A stretch of 34,753 bases of DNA from Equibacterium sp963662035 (GCA_963662035.1 CAVLDO010000020.1:1-34753); one strand, 5' to 3'; positions 7,698 to 19,109 are shown, numbered from the stretch's first letter. A program made the numbers and translations. The notes: generated from the letters alone by a model not told the origin.

Positions 7698-10241
7698 ATG
7701 GACGAAGAATTGGATGATGTTCAGGGAAGGATAATCCCTGTGAATATAGAGAGCGAGATGAAGAGCTCCTACATAGATTATTCTATGTCGGTGATTGTTT
7801 CACGCGCGCTGCCCGATGTGCGCGACGGTATGAAACCGGTGCACCGCCGGGTGCTGTTCGGTATGGACGGCCTTGGCGTGGGAGCAAGCGGCAGCACCAA
7901 AAAGTCGGCCCGCATCGTGGGTGAAGTGCTTGGTAAATACCACCCCCACGGCGACACCAGCGTATATGACGCGATGGCCCGCCTGGCTCAGCCCTGGAAT
8001 ATGCGCTACCCTCTGGTGTTCGGCCAGGGAAACTTCGGCAGCATCGATGGCGACTCGGTGGCTGCGATGCGTTACACCGAGGCCAAGCTGGAGAAGCTGG
8101 CGGAGGAGATTCTCGCCGATCTCGACAAGAACACGGTGGACTTCAAGCCCAACTTCGACGAATCGCTCCCCGAGCCGGTGGTGCTCCCCGCAAAGGCCCC
8201 CGTGCTGCTGCTCAACGGCAGCAACGGCATCGCCGTAGGTATGGCCACCAATATGGCGCCGCATAACCTCACGGAGGTCTGCAACGCCGTCTGCGCCTAC
8301 ATAGACAACCCCGAAATCACCGTAGAGGAGCTGATGGAGCACATCAAGGGCCCCGACTTTCCCACCGGCGGCATAATTCAGGGTATGCAGGGCATCCGCG
8401 ATGCCTTCGAGACGGGCCGCGGACGCATTGTGATCCGCTCCAGGACAGACATCGAAGTGGCCGAGAACGGCCGCGAGACCATAGTGATAAGCGAGATTCC
8501 CTACCAGGTGAACAAGCGCGAGATGATAGAGAAGATAGCCGAGCTGGTGGAGAACAAAAAGATAGAGGGCATCGCCTACATCAACGACGAGAGCGACCGC
8601 AAGGGTATGCGCGTGGTGATCAGACTCAAGATGGGGGCCTCATCGAGCGTGGTGCTCAGCAACCTCTACAAATACACCCCCGTGCAGTCCAGCTTCTCGG
8701 TGAACAACATCGCACTGGTGGACGGCAAGCCCCGCCTGCTGGGCCTCAAAGACCTCATCCACTATTTTGTGAAACACCGCCACGAGGTGGTTGTGCGCCG
8801 CGCCAAGTTCGATCTGGACAAGGCCGAAAAGCGCGCCCACATTCTGGAGGGTCTGCTCAAGGCGCAGGATATCATAGACGAGGTCATCTCCCACATCCGA
8901 GCTTCCAGAACTGCTCTGGAGGCCCGCGACGGCCTTATCGAGAAGTTCGGCTTCACCCAGCCGCAGGCAGATGCCATCGTGGAGATGCGTCTGCGCCAGC
9001 TGGCCGGCCTGGAGCGGGAGAAGCTCCGCGCCGAGTACGACGAGCTGGAGGGTCTCATCAGGCATCTCAAGGAGGTTCTTTCCAGCGAAGAACTGCAGCT
9101 GGCCATCATCAAAGACGAGATGCGCGAGCTCATAGAGAAATATGGCGACGAGCGCCGCACGGAAATCGCTCCCACCGCCGACGACATAAATCCCGAGGAC
9201 TTCTACGCCAACGAGGATGTGGTGATTACCATCTCCCATCTGGGCTACATCAAGCGCACCCCGCTCTCGGAATACCGCACCCAGGCCCGCGGCGGCGTGG
9301 GCAGCAAGGGGAGCACCACCCGCGAAGAGGACTTCATAGAGCACATCTACGTGGCCAACAACCACAGCACGATGCTCTTCTTCACCGCGATGGGCCGCTG
9401 CTACTGGCTCAAGACCTACGAGATCCCCGAAGGGACCAAGGCCTCCAAGGGCCGCGCCATCCAAAACCTGCTCAACATCGAGTCGGGCGACAGCGTGAAG
9501 GCATACATCAATGTCCGCGACCTCTCAGACGCCGGGTTTGTGGAGAACCATTATGTAGTGATGGTCACCAGGAACGGCACCTTCAAGAAGACCTCCCTCA
9601 AAGAGTACTCGCACGTGCGCAGCAAGGGCGTCAACGCCATCGTGATCCGCGAGGATGACGAGCTGCTTGAGGCAAGGCTCACCGACGGCAACAGCTACAT
9701 AGCCATCGCCAGCCGCCAGGGGCGCATCTGCAGCTTCCACGAGAGCAAGGCGCGCGCCGTGGGCCGCACCAGCATCGGCGTGCGGGGTATGGATCTCGGA
9801 GAAGACGGGGCAAACGAAGTCATCGGAATGGTATGCATAGACGCCGCACTGCCCGAGGAGTCGCGCCCCCAGCTGCTGGTTGTGAGCGAGAACGGTTTTG
9901 GCAAGCGCAGCGACGTGATGGAATACCGCATCACCAACCGCGGCGGCAAGGGTGTCAAGACCATCAACATCACAGAGAAGACCGGCTCGCTGATTGCAGT
10001 GAAGGATGTCACCGACGACAACGACCTTATGATAATCAACCGCAGCGGCATCACAATCCGCATGGCTGTCGACAGCCTCAGGATAATGGGCCGCGCGACC
10101 CAGGGCGTAAAGCTCATCAACCTGCGTGAAGGCGACTCCATCGCGGCCGTCTGCGTGGTGCCCAAGAGCGAGGACGACGCCCCCAAGGCGGGCGAAACCG
10201 GCGAGGGTGAAGCTCCCGCGCAGAGCCCCGTGGAAGATTAG
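7698..10241 (+). CDS. gyrA: DNA gyrase subunit A
   Basis: An 847-residue type IIA topoisomerase subunit that cleaves and rejoins DNA and, with GyrB, introduces negative supercoils. The catalytic tyrosine is Tyr126 in AAMRYTEAK. The helix-4 region HPHGDTSVYD spans residues 82-91, so the position equivalent to E. coli Ser83 is Thr87 and the Asp87 equivalent is Asp91. A GyrA-box (QARGGVG, residues 529-535) in the six-bladed C-terminal domain marks it as gyrase rather than ParC. The protein ends in an acidic tail. The ATG start is preceded by an AT-rich leader with no Shine-Dalgarno. The TPR gene starts 38 bp downstream and is probably co-transcribed. gyrB is not in the window. Confidence 0.97.
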   Translation: MDEELDDVQGRIIPVNIESEMKSSYIDYSMSVIVSRALPDVRDGMKPVHRRVLFGMDGLGVGASGSTKKSARIVGEVLGKYHPHGDTSVYDAMARLAQPWNMRYPLVFGQGNFGSIDGDSVAAMRYTEAKLEKLAEEILADLDKNTVDFKPNFDESLPEPVVLPAKAPVLLLNGSNGIAVGMATNMAPHNLTEVCNAVCAYIDNPEITVEELMEHIKGPDFPTGGIIQGMQGIRDAFETGRGRIVIRSRTDIEVAENGRETIVISEIPYQVNKREMIEKIAELVENKKIEGIAYINDESDRKGMRVVIRLKMGASSSVVLSNLYKYTPVQSSFSVNNIALVDGKPRLLGLKDLIHYFVKHRHEVVVRRAKFDLDKAEKRAHILEGLLKAQDIIDEVISHIRASRTALEARDGLIEKFGFTQPQADAIVEMRLRQLAGLEREKLRAEYDELEGLIRHLKEVLSSEELQLAIIKDEMRELIEKYGDERRTEIAPTADDINPEDFYANEDVVITISHLGYIKRTPLSEYRTQARGGVGSKGSTTREEDFIEHIYVANNHSTMLFFTAMGRCYWLKTYEIPEGTKASKGRAIQNLLNIESGDSVKAYINVRDLSDAGFVENHYVVMVTRNGTFKKTSLKEYSHVRSKGVNAIVIREDDELLEARLTDGNSYIAIASRQGRICSFHESKARAVGRTSIGVRGMDLGEDGANEVIGMVCIDAALPEESRPQLLVVSENGFGKRSDVMEYRITNRGGKGVKTINITEKTGSLIAVKDVTDDNDLMIINRSGITIRMAVDSLRIMGRATQGVKLINLREGDSIAAVCVVPKSEDDAPKAGETGEGEAPAQSPVED

Positions 10242-10279
10242 AATCATAACCAACAAGAACAACTTATAAACAAAAGTTT

Positions 10280-11614
10280 ATGAAACGGACATTAATACTT
10301 TTGATCGCTGCCGCGATGACTCTTCCCGTGGCGGCGCAGACTCTCTCCAAAAAGGAGGCTGATTTGCTCAAGTATGCCGAGAAGCTTGAAAAGAGCCTTG
10401 AGAATCCCAAGAAGTCGGGCACTGCAGAGCCTTGGTACAAGCTCTCGCAGGCTTACTACGACATTTACAACTATCCCAATTCAGATGTATATCCCAGCGC
10501 ACAGCAGTTCGAAATCCGCCTGCTGACCAAGGGCAAGACCTACACCAGCGAAGAGCGCACCGCCGGCGGAGTGACCTACACCGTGGACTGCTACAGCGAC
10601 AAGGATGTATATTACGACCAGAACGGCGTGCTGCAGTTCTGGATTGTGAAGAAGCCCCTGATGGAAAACGCTCTTGACAAGAGCCTGGAGTCCCTGCTGA
10701 GGTCATTCGCGCTGGACAACTACAGCTCCAAGACCAAGAAATATGTGGAGGCTGCAGAGAAAATCCACACCGCATACCACAACACCGGCCTCTATTATTA
10801 TATGGCCGACGACAAGGTAAATGCCCAGAAGTATTTCGAGAGCGCCTACAAGAGCACCGAGAATGATATCCTGAACCGCGTGGACACCGTGGCCGTGTAT
10901 TACGCCGCCCTGATGGCGCGCGACAACGGCGATACCGACAAGGCGCTGGGTCTGCTGCAGAAGGATCTCGATGCGGGTTATGCTGCAGATGGCGAGGTAT
11001 ATGCGATTATGGCCGACCTCTACCGCGCCAATGGCGATATGGAGAGCTATAAGACCAGCCTCGAAAAAGGCTTTGCAGCATTCCCCCAGAACCAGCAGAT
11101 TCTGGTGGGCCTTATCAACTACAACCTCACCGAGGGGGGCGGAGACACCGGCAAGCTCTTCGAACTTATCCACACCGCGCAGGCCAACGAGCCCGGCAAC
11201 GCCAGCCTCTACTATGTGGAGGGCGACATCAATAAGAAGCTGGGCAACACCGAGGCCGCCCTGGAGCTCTTCAACAAATCCTATGAGATCGACAACAGCT
11301 ACATCTTCGGTATCGTGAACATCGGCATAATGTATTATGAAGAGGCTCTCGCATATCAGGACAAGGCCAACGCCGAGATGGACGATGCCAAGTATCAGGC
11401 TCTCATCGATGAGGTGAACAGCTCCCTCAAAAAGGCGATTGATCCCTTTGAGAAGTCCTACATTCTGGCGGATGGCGATCCAGAGCTTCAGGTGGCGATT
11501 GCCGAGTACCTCAAGAACATCTACTTCCGCTTCCGTACGCAGAGCGACGAATATCAGGCGGCATACGACAAGTACGACCAGATTTTCAAGCAGGCTACAG
11601 GTTCTGCGAACTGA
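10280..11614 (+). CDS. Exported tetratricopeptide-repeat protein
   Basis: 444 residues with a Sec signal peptide (MKRTLILLIAAAMTLPVAAQ, cleavage likely after AAA/AQ at about residue 19-20). The rest is helical with TPR-like repeats most evident between about residues 165 and 400, for example ALGLLQKDLDAGYAADGEVY and KLGNTEAALELFNKSYEIDN. TPR proteins are scaffolds for protein-protein contacts; the partner is unknown. The region at about 60-120 (GKTYTSEERTAGGVTYTVDC) is less repeat-like. There is no lipobox cysteine, so it is probably periplasmic. It follows gyrA by 38 bp without a terminator between, and is closed by an intrinsic terminator 16 bp after its stop, so a gyrA-TPR operon is likely. 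Function cannot be named further. Confidence 0.85.
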   Translation: MKRTLILLIAAAMTLPVAAQTLSKKEADLLKYAEKLEKSLENPKKSGTAEPWYKLSQAYYDIYNYPNSDVYPSAQQFEIRLLTKGKTYTSEERTAGGVTYTVDCYSDKDVYYDQNGVLQFWIVKKPLMENALDKSLESLLRSFALDNYSSKTKKYVEAAEKIHTAYHNTGLYYYMADDKVNAQKYFESAYKSTENDILNRVDTVAVYYAALMARDNGDTDKALGLLQKDLDAGYAADGEVYAIMADLYRANGDMESYKTSLEKGFAAFPQNQQILVGLINYNLTEGGGDTGKLFELIHTAQANEPGNASLYYVEGDINKKLGNTEAALELFNKSYEIDNSYIFGIVNIGIMYYEEALAYQDKANAEMDDAKYQALIDEVNSSLKKAIDPFEKSYILADGDPELQVAIAEYLKNIYFRFRTQSDEYQAAYDKYDQIFKQATGSAN

Positions 11615-11629
11615 TTCAGACACAATTTT

Positions 11630-11664
11630 CGGGCGACCCTCAAACGGCCGCCCGTTTTATTTTA
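11630..11664 (+). terminator. Intrinsic terminator of the gyrA-TPR operon
   Basis: CGGGCGACC (11630-11638), a seven-base loop, then GGCCGCCCG (11646-11654): nine pairs with one mismatch, followed by the T-rich run TTTTATTTT (11655-11663). Confidence 0.8.
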
Positions 11665-11683
11665 AAACAGCTTCAAAATTCTT

Positions 11684-13090
11684 ATGGGCGGATTATTCGG
11701 CGTAGTATCAAAAAAGAAGTGCGTCACGGATCTTTTCTATGGCGTGGACTATCATTCCCATCTGGGGACCAAGCGCGGCGGTATGGCCGTGATAAATCAG
11801 GACGGGCAGCTGGTGCGCAGCATCCACTCCCTAAAGCAGTCTTATTTCAGGGTCAAGTTCGAGCCTGACCTGGGCAAGTTCGACGGCAACAAGGGCATCG
11901 GGGTCATCAGCGACAGCGAGTCGCAGCCCATCGCGGTGCATTCGCACCTGGGCCGCTTTGCCATCTGCACGGTGATGAAGCTCTCCAATGCCGAATCTCT
12001 TGCGGGCGAAGTCCTCTCGGAGGGCAAGATTTTCACCGAGCTCAGCGACGGCGAAATCAACGCCACCGAGATTGTGTCCCAGCTGATAAACAAGGGGAGG
12101 GATTTTGCCGAAGGAATCCGCTATATGCAGAGCAAGATAGAGGGCTCCTGCTCTATGCTGATACTCACCGACGACGGCATAATCGCCGCCCGCGACTTCT
12201 ACGGCCGCACTCCGCTGATAATAGGCAAGGGAGCTGACGGCTATGCGGTGGCCAGCGAGAGCTGCAGCCTGGTGAATCTGGGCTATGACTTCTATCGGGA
12301 GCTGGGAGCCGGCGAGGCTCTGCTCATAAGCGAGGAGGGCATCAGCGAGATACTCCCGCCCGAGGGCAAGCTGCACATCTGCTCTTTCCTGTGGATTTAC
12401 TACGGATTCCCCGCAACCAGCTACGAGGGGGTCAATGTAGACGAGGCGCGCCGCAATATGGGGCGCCTGATGGGAGAGCAGGATGATCTGGAGGCCGACC
12501 TGGTGTCTCCGATTCCCGACTCCGGCAACTGTATGGCCATCGGCTACAGCGAAGGGTCGGGGATTCCCTACCGCAACGCGGTGCTCAAATACACGCCTAC
12601 CTGGCCCCGCAGCTTTATGCCGGTGGACCAGAGCACCCGCGCCCTGGTGGCCAAGATGAAGCTTATCCCCAACTACGGCCTGATGAAGGGCAAGCGGCTG
12701 GTGTTCTGCGACGACTCCATAGTGCGCGGCACACAGCTGCGCGACAATGTCGAGGTGTTCCGCCATCACGGGGCGGGCCAGGTGCACATCCGCATCAGCT
12801 GCCCGCCGCTGGTGTACCCCTGCGAGTATCTCAACTTCTCGGCATCGAAGTCGCCGCTGGAGTTTGTGACACGCCGCATAATCCAGCAGATCGAGGGGGC
12901 GCACGACAGCCATCTTGATGAGTATTCTACCTGCGGCAGCCCGCGCTACTGCAAGATGGTGGAGGCCATACGCGACAATCTCAAGATGAATTCGCTCAAA
13001 TTCAATTCCGTGGAGAATGTGGTCAAAGCCATCGGCCTGCCCAAGGAGTGCATCTGCACCCACTGCTTCGACGGTTCGGGCAACAATTGA
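11684..13090 (+). CDS. Amidophosphoribosyltransferase (PurF)-like protein lacking the catalytic Cys
   Basis: 468 residues with an N-terminal class II glutamine amidotransferase fold and a C-terminal PRTase domain. The PRPP-binding loop is intact (VFCDDSIVRGT, about 340-350). Four cysteines match in order the 4Fe-4S ligands of B. subtilis-type PurF: Cys233 (ICSFLW), Cys380 (VYPC), Cys458 and Cys461 (CTHC). But the N-terminus is MGGLFG where PurF has a Cys exposed after Met removal, and the glutamine-site motifs (RYST, GNL.N) are replaced by VISDSES and SHLGRFA. I infer no glutaminase activity; it could use free ammonia, act on another substrate, or regulate the true PurF. I recall similar MGGxFG proteins in other Bacteroidota, so this looks ancestral rather than a local mutation. 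The ATG lies 20 bp after the previous terminator. Confidence 0.85.
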   Translation: MGGLFGVVSKKKCVTDLFYGVDYHSHLGTKRGGMAVINQDGQLVRSIHSLKQSYFRVKFEPDLGKFDGNKGIGVISDSESQPIAVHSHLGRFAICTVMKLSNAESLAGEVLSEGKIFTELSDGEINATEIVSQLINKGRDFAEGIRYMQSKIEGSCSMLILTDDGIIAARDFYGRTPLIIGKGADGYAVASESCSLVNLGYDFYRELGAGEALLISEEGISEILPPEGKLHICSFLWIYYGFPATSYEGVNVDEARRNMGRLMGEQDDLEADLVSPIPDSGNCMAIGYSEGSGIPYRNAVLKYTPTWPRSFMPVDQSTRALVAKMKLIPNYGLMKGKRLVFCDDSIVRGTQLRDNVEVFRHHGAGQVHIRISCPPLVYPCEYLNFSASKSPLEFVTRRIIQQIEGAHDSHLDEYSTCGSPRYCKMVEAIRDNLKMNSLKFNSVENVVKAIGLPKECICTHCFDGSGNN

Positions 13091-13091
13091 G

Positions 13092-14147
13092 CTATAGCCC
13101 GGCGATTACTTCGATGGCGGCTATAAGCAGATGCAGGGCCAGGTTCAGCACCCGAGAGAAAATCTCCCCGACTACGGGGAGATTTTCCGTTATAAGGGCC
13201 GCCGGCGCCAGATAAATCGCGATGCTGGTGAGCGGTATCGCCACAAAATTGGTCACCATAAAGTAGCGCGGAAAATTGCCGAAGTAGAGCAGCACCAGCG
13301 GCGAAGTCATTATCTGGCAGGAGATGGAGAGGGATATGGTACTCCAGAGTTTCTCCATTATGGAGCTGCGGCACTCCAGCAGCGCGTGCAGCCTCGGGAA
13401 TATCCAGTAGATGGCGAACATCGCCCCGTAGGAGAGCTGGAAGCCTATCTGGAAGGGGGCTTCGGGCATAAACACCGTGGTGACAAAGGCGCTCACCGCC
13501 AGCGCCCGCAGCAGGTCGCGCCGGCTGCCGGCCATCTCCCCCGCCTCGTACACCGTGATCATTATCACCGCCCGCAGTATTGATGTGGACATCCCCGAGA
13601 TGTAGGCATAACACCATAGCAGAGAGAGTATGACCCCCTTGCGCAGGCGGCGAGCCGCGCGGCTGTTCCCCAGAAAAGAGAAGGTGGCCGTGAGAAAAAA
13701 GTAGAGAACTCCCACGTGCAGCCCGGAGAGGGCTATGAGGTGCATCGCCCCGCTGTCGCGGAAGTCTTGCTTGAGGGAGCGGTCGATGCGCGTGCGGTCG
13801 CCGATGGCGATGGCTGCCAGAATGGCACCCTCGCGCGATTCAACCCCTCCGCCCACGCGGGCCAGAGCGCTCGCGGCGGTGCTTTTGACCCGGGCCGCCC
13901 GCTCCTTGAGCGGACTCTGCACTGCATCGGGACTGCCTATGGCCGCCCCGCACGCCCCCAGAAAGATGAACGCCGCCACGGCCGCCTCCCGCCTGCGGGT
14001 GATGACCAGCGCCGCCGAGCAGGCGAGCATCAGAACTACAAATAAAATGAAAACCGCAGCTGGAATTCTTCCGGCAAACAGCCCCGCCGCCATACTCCCT
14101 CCCACAAATGCTCCGCTGTAGAGCACTATGTCTGCGCTACCCCTCAT
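13092..14147 (-). CDS. ComEC/Rec2 competence-domain membrane protein, short form
   Basis: 351 residues from the ATG at 14147; an in-frame TTG at 14201 would add 18 residues but is a weaker start. The competence domain is recognised from SGAMHLIALSGLHVGVLYFF and the following hydrophobic helices (LSLLWCYAYISGMSTSILRA, QIGFQLSYGAMFAIYWIFP). About eight to ten membrane segments are visible. Full ComEC proteins of about 700 residues carry an N-terminal OB-like/DUF4131 region and often a C-terminal metallo-beta-lactamase domain; here the N-terminal part is short (about 120 residues) and the C-terminal domain is absent. ComEC forms the inner-membrane channel for single-stranded DNA uptake; whether this short form does so is open. 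Its stop lies one base from the stop of the PurF-like gene. Confidence 0.8.
   Translation of the reverse strand: MRGSADIVLYSGAFVGGSMAAGLFAGRIPAAVFILFVVLMLACSAALVITRRREAAVAAFIFLGACGAAIGSPDAVQSPLKERAARVKSTAASALARVGGGVESREGAILAAIAIGDRTRIDRSLKQDFRDSGAMHLIALSGLHVGVLYFFLTATFSFLGNSRAARRLRKGVILSLLWCYAYISGMSTSILRAVIMITVYEAGEMAGSRRDLLRALAVSAFVTTVFMPEAPFQIGFQLSYGAMFAIYWIFPRLHALLECRSSIMEKLWSTISLSISCQIMTSPLVLLYFGNFPRYFMVTNFVAIPLTSIAIYLAPAALITENLPVVGEIFSRVLNLALHLLIAAIEVIAGL
13158..13187 (+). terminator. Terminator of the PurF-like gene, embedded in comEC-like coding sequence
   Basis: GAAAATCTCCCCG (13158-13170), loop ACTA, CGGGGAGATTTTC (13175-13187): a perfect 13-bp stem with an A-rich left foot and T-rich right foot. 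It starts 68 bp after the PurF-like stop and lies inside the 3' coding part of the opposite-strand gene, where it encodes ENLPVVGEIF. Confidence 0.6.
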
Positions 14148-14177
14148 CCCGTCACAAATTTTCTCACAAGATAGGTT

Positions 14178-14185
14178 TTTATTTG
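14178..14185 (+). promoter_or_regulatory. Possible ackA -7 element
   Basis: TTTATTTG matches TAnnTTTG at seven of eight positions, 37 bp before the ackA ATG. No TTTG is seen at the -33 distance. The sequence just after it (TAAATTCGCGC) is identical to that after the putative ftsY -7 element, which supports a shared promoter form. Confidence 0.35.
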
Positions 14186-14222
14186 TAAATTCGCGCTGCA
14201 AAATTCAAAAGACAAAACAATT

Positions 14223-15437
14223 ATGAATATTCTTGTGCTTAACTGCGGCAGCTCGTCCATCAAGTATCAGGTGCTTGATATGACCTGCGAGACCGAATAC
14301 ACCCTTCTTGCGGAGGGTCTGGTAGAACGCGTCGGAAGCGAAAACGCCTCCATAACCCACAAGGTGCCGCAGCGCCCCAAAGTGCAGCAGACACTCCCCA
14401 TCCCCGACCATTCAAAAGGTATTTCCCTGGTGCTGGAAATGCTGCTTGACAAGGAAAAAGGGGTGATTGCCAGCCTTGCCGATATAGATGCGGTAGGCCA
14501 CCGCGTGGCTCACGGCGGAGAGTATTTCTCCGGCGCCGCCCTGGTGAACGACGACACCCTATCCAAGATAGAGAAATGCTGCGCCATCGCCCCCCTGCAC
14601 AACCCCGCCTCGCTGCTGGGCATCAAGGTGGCGACGGAGCTGATGCCAGGCATCCCGCAGGTCACCGTGTTCGACACCTCCTACCACCAGACTATCCCCG
14701 ACTATGCATATATGTACGCCATCCCCTACGAATACTATGAGAAGTACGGGGTGCGCCGCTACGGCTTCCACGGCACCAGCCACAATTATGTGGCCCGCAA
14801 GGCCTGCCGCGCCCTGGGCTGGAACATAGAGGAGAAGAAGATAATCACCTGCCATCTGGGCAACGGCAGCAGCATCACCGCCATCCGCGGGGGCAAGTCG
14901 GTGGACACTTCAATGGGCTTCACCCCGCTTGAGGGGGTCACGATGGGCACCCGCTGCGGCCTGATGGATCCTTCGGTGGTCACTTTTCTGATGGAGAAGG
15001 AGGGCTTCAGCCCCAAAGATATGGACAATCTGATGAACAAGAAGAGCGGTCTGCTGGGCCTCTCCGGCGTTTCGTCTGACAACCGCGATGTGGAGGCGGC
15101 GGCAAATGCCGGCAACAGGCGCGCCAAACTGACCCACGAGAAGCGCTGCTATGATATCAAGAAATTCATCGGCGCCTATGCCGCCACCCTCAACGGCGTG
15201 GATCTTATAGTTATGACGGGCGGAATCGGCGAGAATGCCCGCAGCGTGCGCCGCGACGTGCTTAGCGGGCTGGATTATCTCGGCCTGGAGATCGACCTCG
15301 ACCGCAACGAGAATGTGGGGGGCGACAACTGGATAATCAGCACCGACAACTCCAAGGTCAAGGCTATGATTGTGTGCACCAACGAGGAGCTGGTGATTGC
15401 ACGCGACACTATGGAGCTTGTGAAGGGTCTTAAATAG
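14223..15437 (+). CDS. ackA: Acetate kinase
   Basis: 404 residues, full length for the family. It interconverts acetyl phosphate plus ADP and acetate plus ATP, the last step of acetate fermentation. Residues matching the Methanosarcina enzyme are visible: NCGSSSIKY at 7-15, Arg94 in GHRVAHGG, Asp151 in FDTSYHQT, His183 in GFHGTSH and Arg244 in GTRCGLMDP. The phosphate/adenosine motifs HLGNGSS and TGGIGENA are also present. It stands alone: no phosphotransacetylase gene (pta), its usual neighbour, lies on either side. It converges on secA across a strong bidirectional terminator. The leader has no Shine-Dalgarno. Confidence 0.97.
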   Translation: MNILVLNCGSSSIKYQVLDMTCETEYTLLAEGLVERVGSENASITHKVPQRPKVQQTLPIPDHSKGISLVLEMLLDKEKGVIASLADIDAVGHRVAHGGEYFSGAALVNDDTLSKIEKCCAIAPLHNPASLLGIKVATELMPGIPQVTVFDTSYHQTIPDYAYMYAIPYEYYEKYGVRRYGFHGTSHNYVARKACRALGWNIEEKKIITCHLGNGSSITAIRGGKSVDTSMGFTPLEGVTMGTRCGLMDPSVVTFLMEKEGFSPKDMDNLMNKKSGLLGLSGVSSDNRDVEAAANAGNRRAKLTHEKRCYDIKKFIGAYAATLNGVDLIVMTGGIGENARSVRRDVLSGLDYLGLEIDLDRNENVGGDNWIISTDNSKVKAMIVCTNEELVIARDTMELVKGLK

Positions 15438-15447
15438 TGCTGCGGCA

Positions 15448-15498
15448 CATAAAAAAGGAGAGGGACGGCCAAAGTGGGCGTCCCTCTCCTTTTTTATG
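15448..15498. terminator. Bidirectional intrinsic terminator between ackA and secA
   Basis: A perfect 20-bp inverted repeat: arms 15448-15467 (cataaaaaaggagagggacg) and 15479-15498, loop of 11 bases. The arms start in A6 and end in T6, so the hairpin carries a U-run in both directions and can end ackA (stop 11 bp upstream) and secA (stop 11 bp away on the other side). Confidence 0.92.
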
Positions 15499-15508
15499 CC
15501 GATTGCCG

Positions 15509-18802
<3,294 letters not shown>

Positions 18803-18831
18803 AAATGTCTTAAAAAATGAATATCAACCTT

Positions 18832-18839
18832 CAAATATA
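18832..18839 (-). promoter_or_regulatory. secA promoter -7 element
   Basis: TATATTTG on the minus strand is an exact TAnnTTTG match, about 30 bp before the secA ATG. The best -33 candidate is ATTG with a 22-nt spacer, so it is weak. The element directly abuts the T-tract of the ferredoxin terminator. Confidence 0.55.
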
Positions 18840-18844
18840 AAAAT

Positions 18845-18876
18845 AAAGGCGACACATTGTGCAATGCGCCACCTTT
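18845..18876 (-). terminator. Intrinsic terminator of the ferredoxin gene
   Basis: On the minus strand a 14-bp stem (arms 18876-18863 and 18858-18845, three G-U pairs, four-base loop) is followed by an U-rich run (TTTATTTTTATA read toward lower coordinates). It lies 32 bp beyond the ferredoxin stop. Confidence 0.7.
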
Positions 18877-18907
18877 GCTCTTTAGTAAAATTGCCCGGGG
18901 GCAACTG

Positions 18908-19078
18908 TTACTCGTCTTTTGAGATTGCGCCCATAGGGCATACGCCTGCGCAAGCGCCGCACTCTACACAAAGATCGGGATCGATGCTATAGATGTCGCC
19001 GGCGGAGATGGCGCCGACAGCGCATTCGTCTATGCAGGTTCCGCAAGCTGCGCAATCTTCTGAAATTTTGTAAGCCAT
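18908..19078 (-). CDS. Small 2[4Fe-4S] ferredoxin
   Basis: A 56-residue protein found by translating the minus strand (MAYKISEDCAACGTC...). It has two clusters of the clostridial type, Cys9-x2-Cys12-x2-Cys15-x3-Cys19 and Cys37-x2-Cys40-x2-Cys43-x3-Cys47-Pro, the normal spacing for two [4Fe-4S] centres. It is full length for this family and acidic at the end (SKDE). Such ferredoxins are low-potential electron carriers in anaerobes, for example for pyruvate:ferredoxin oxidoreductase, hydrogenase or Rnf; none of these partners is in the window. It is monocistronic: it has its own possible promoter and a terminator before secA. Confidence 0.95.
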   Translation of the reverse strand: MAYKISEDCAACGTCIDECAVGAISAGDIYSIDPDLCVECGACAGVCPMGAISKDE

Positions 19079-19109
19079 AATGTTAGTTTTATAGTTTCTT
19101 ATGAAGTCA

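Noticed and set aside
13093..13126. TATAGCC/GGCTATA pairing just after the PurF-like stop as a terminator
   Set aside because: Seven pairs with a 20-base loop and no T-run; the 13-bp hairpin at 13158-13187 is far better.
14148..14201. TTG start at 14201 for the ComEC-like gene
   Set aside because: The added residues (QREFTNKNLSCEKICDG) look like non-coding leader; ATG 14147 leads directly into the hydrophobic region.
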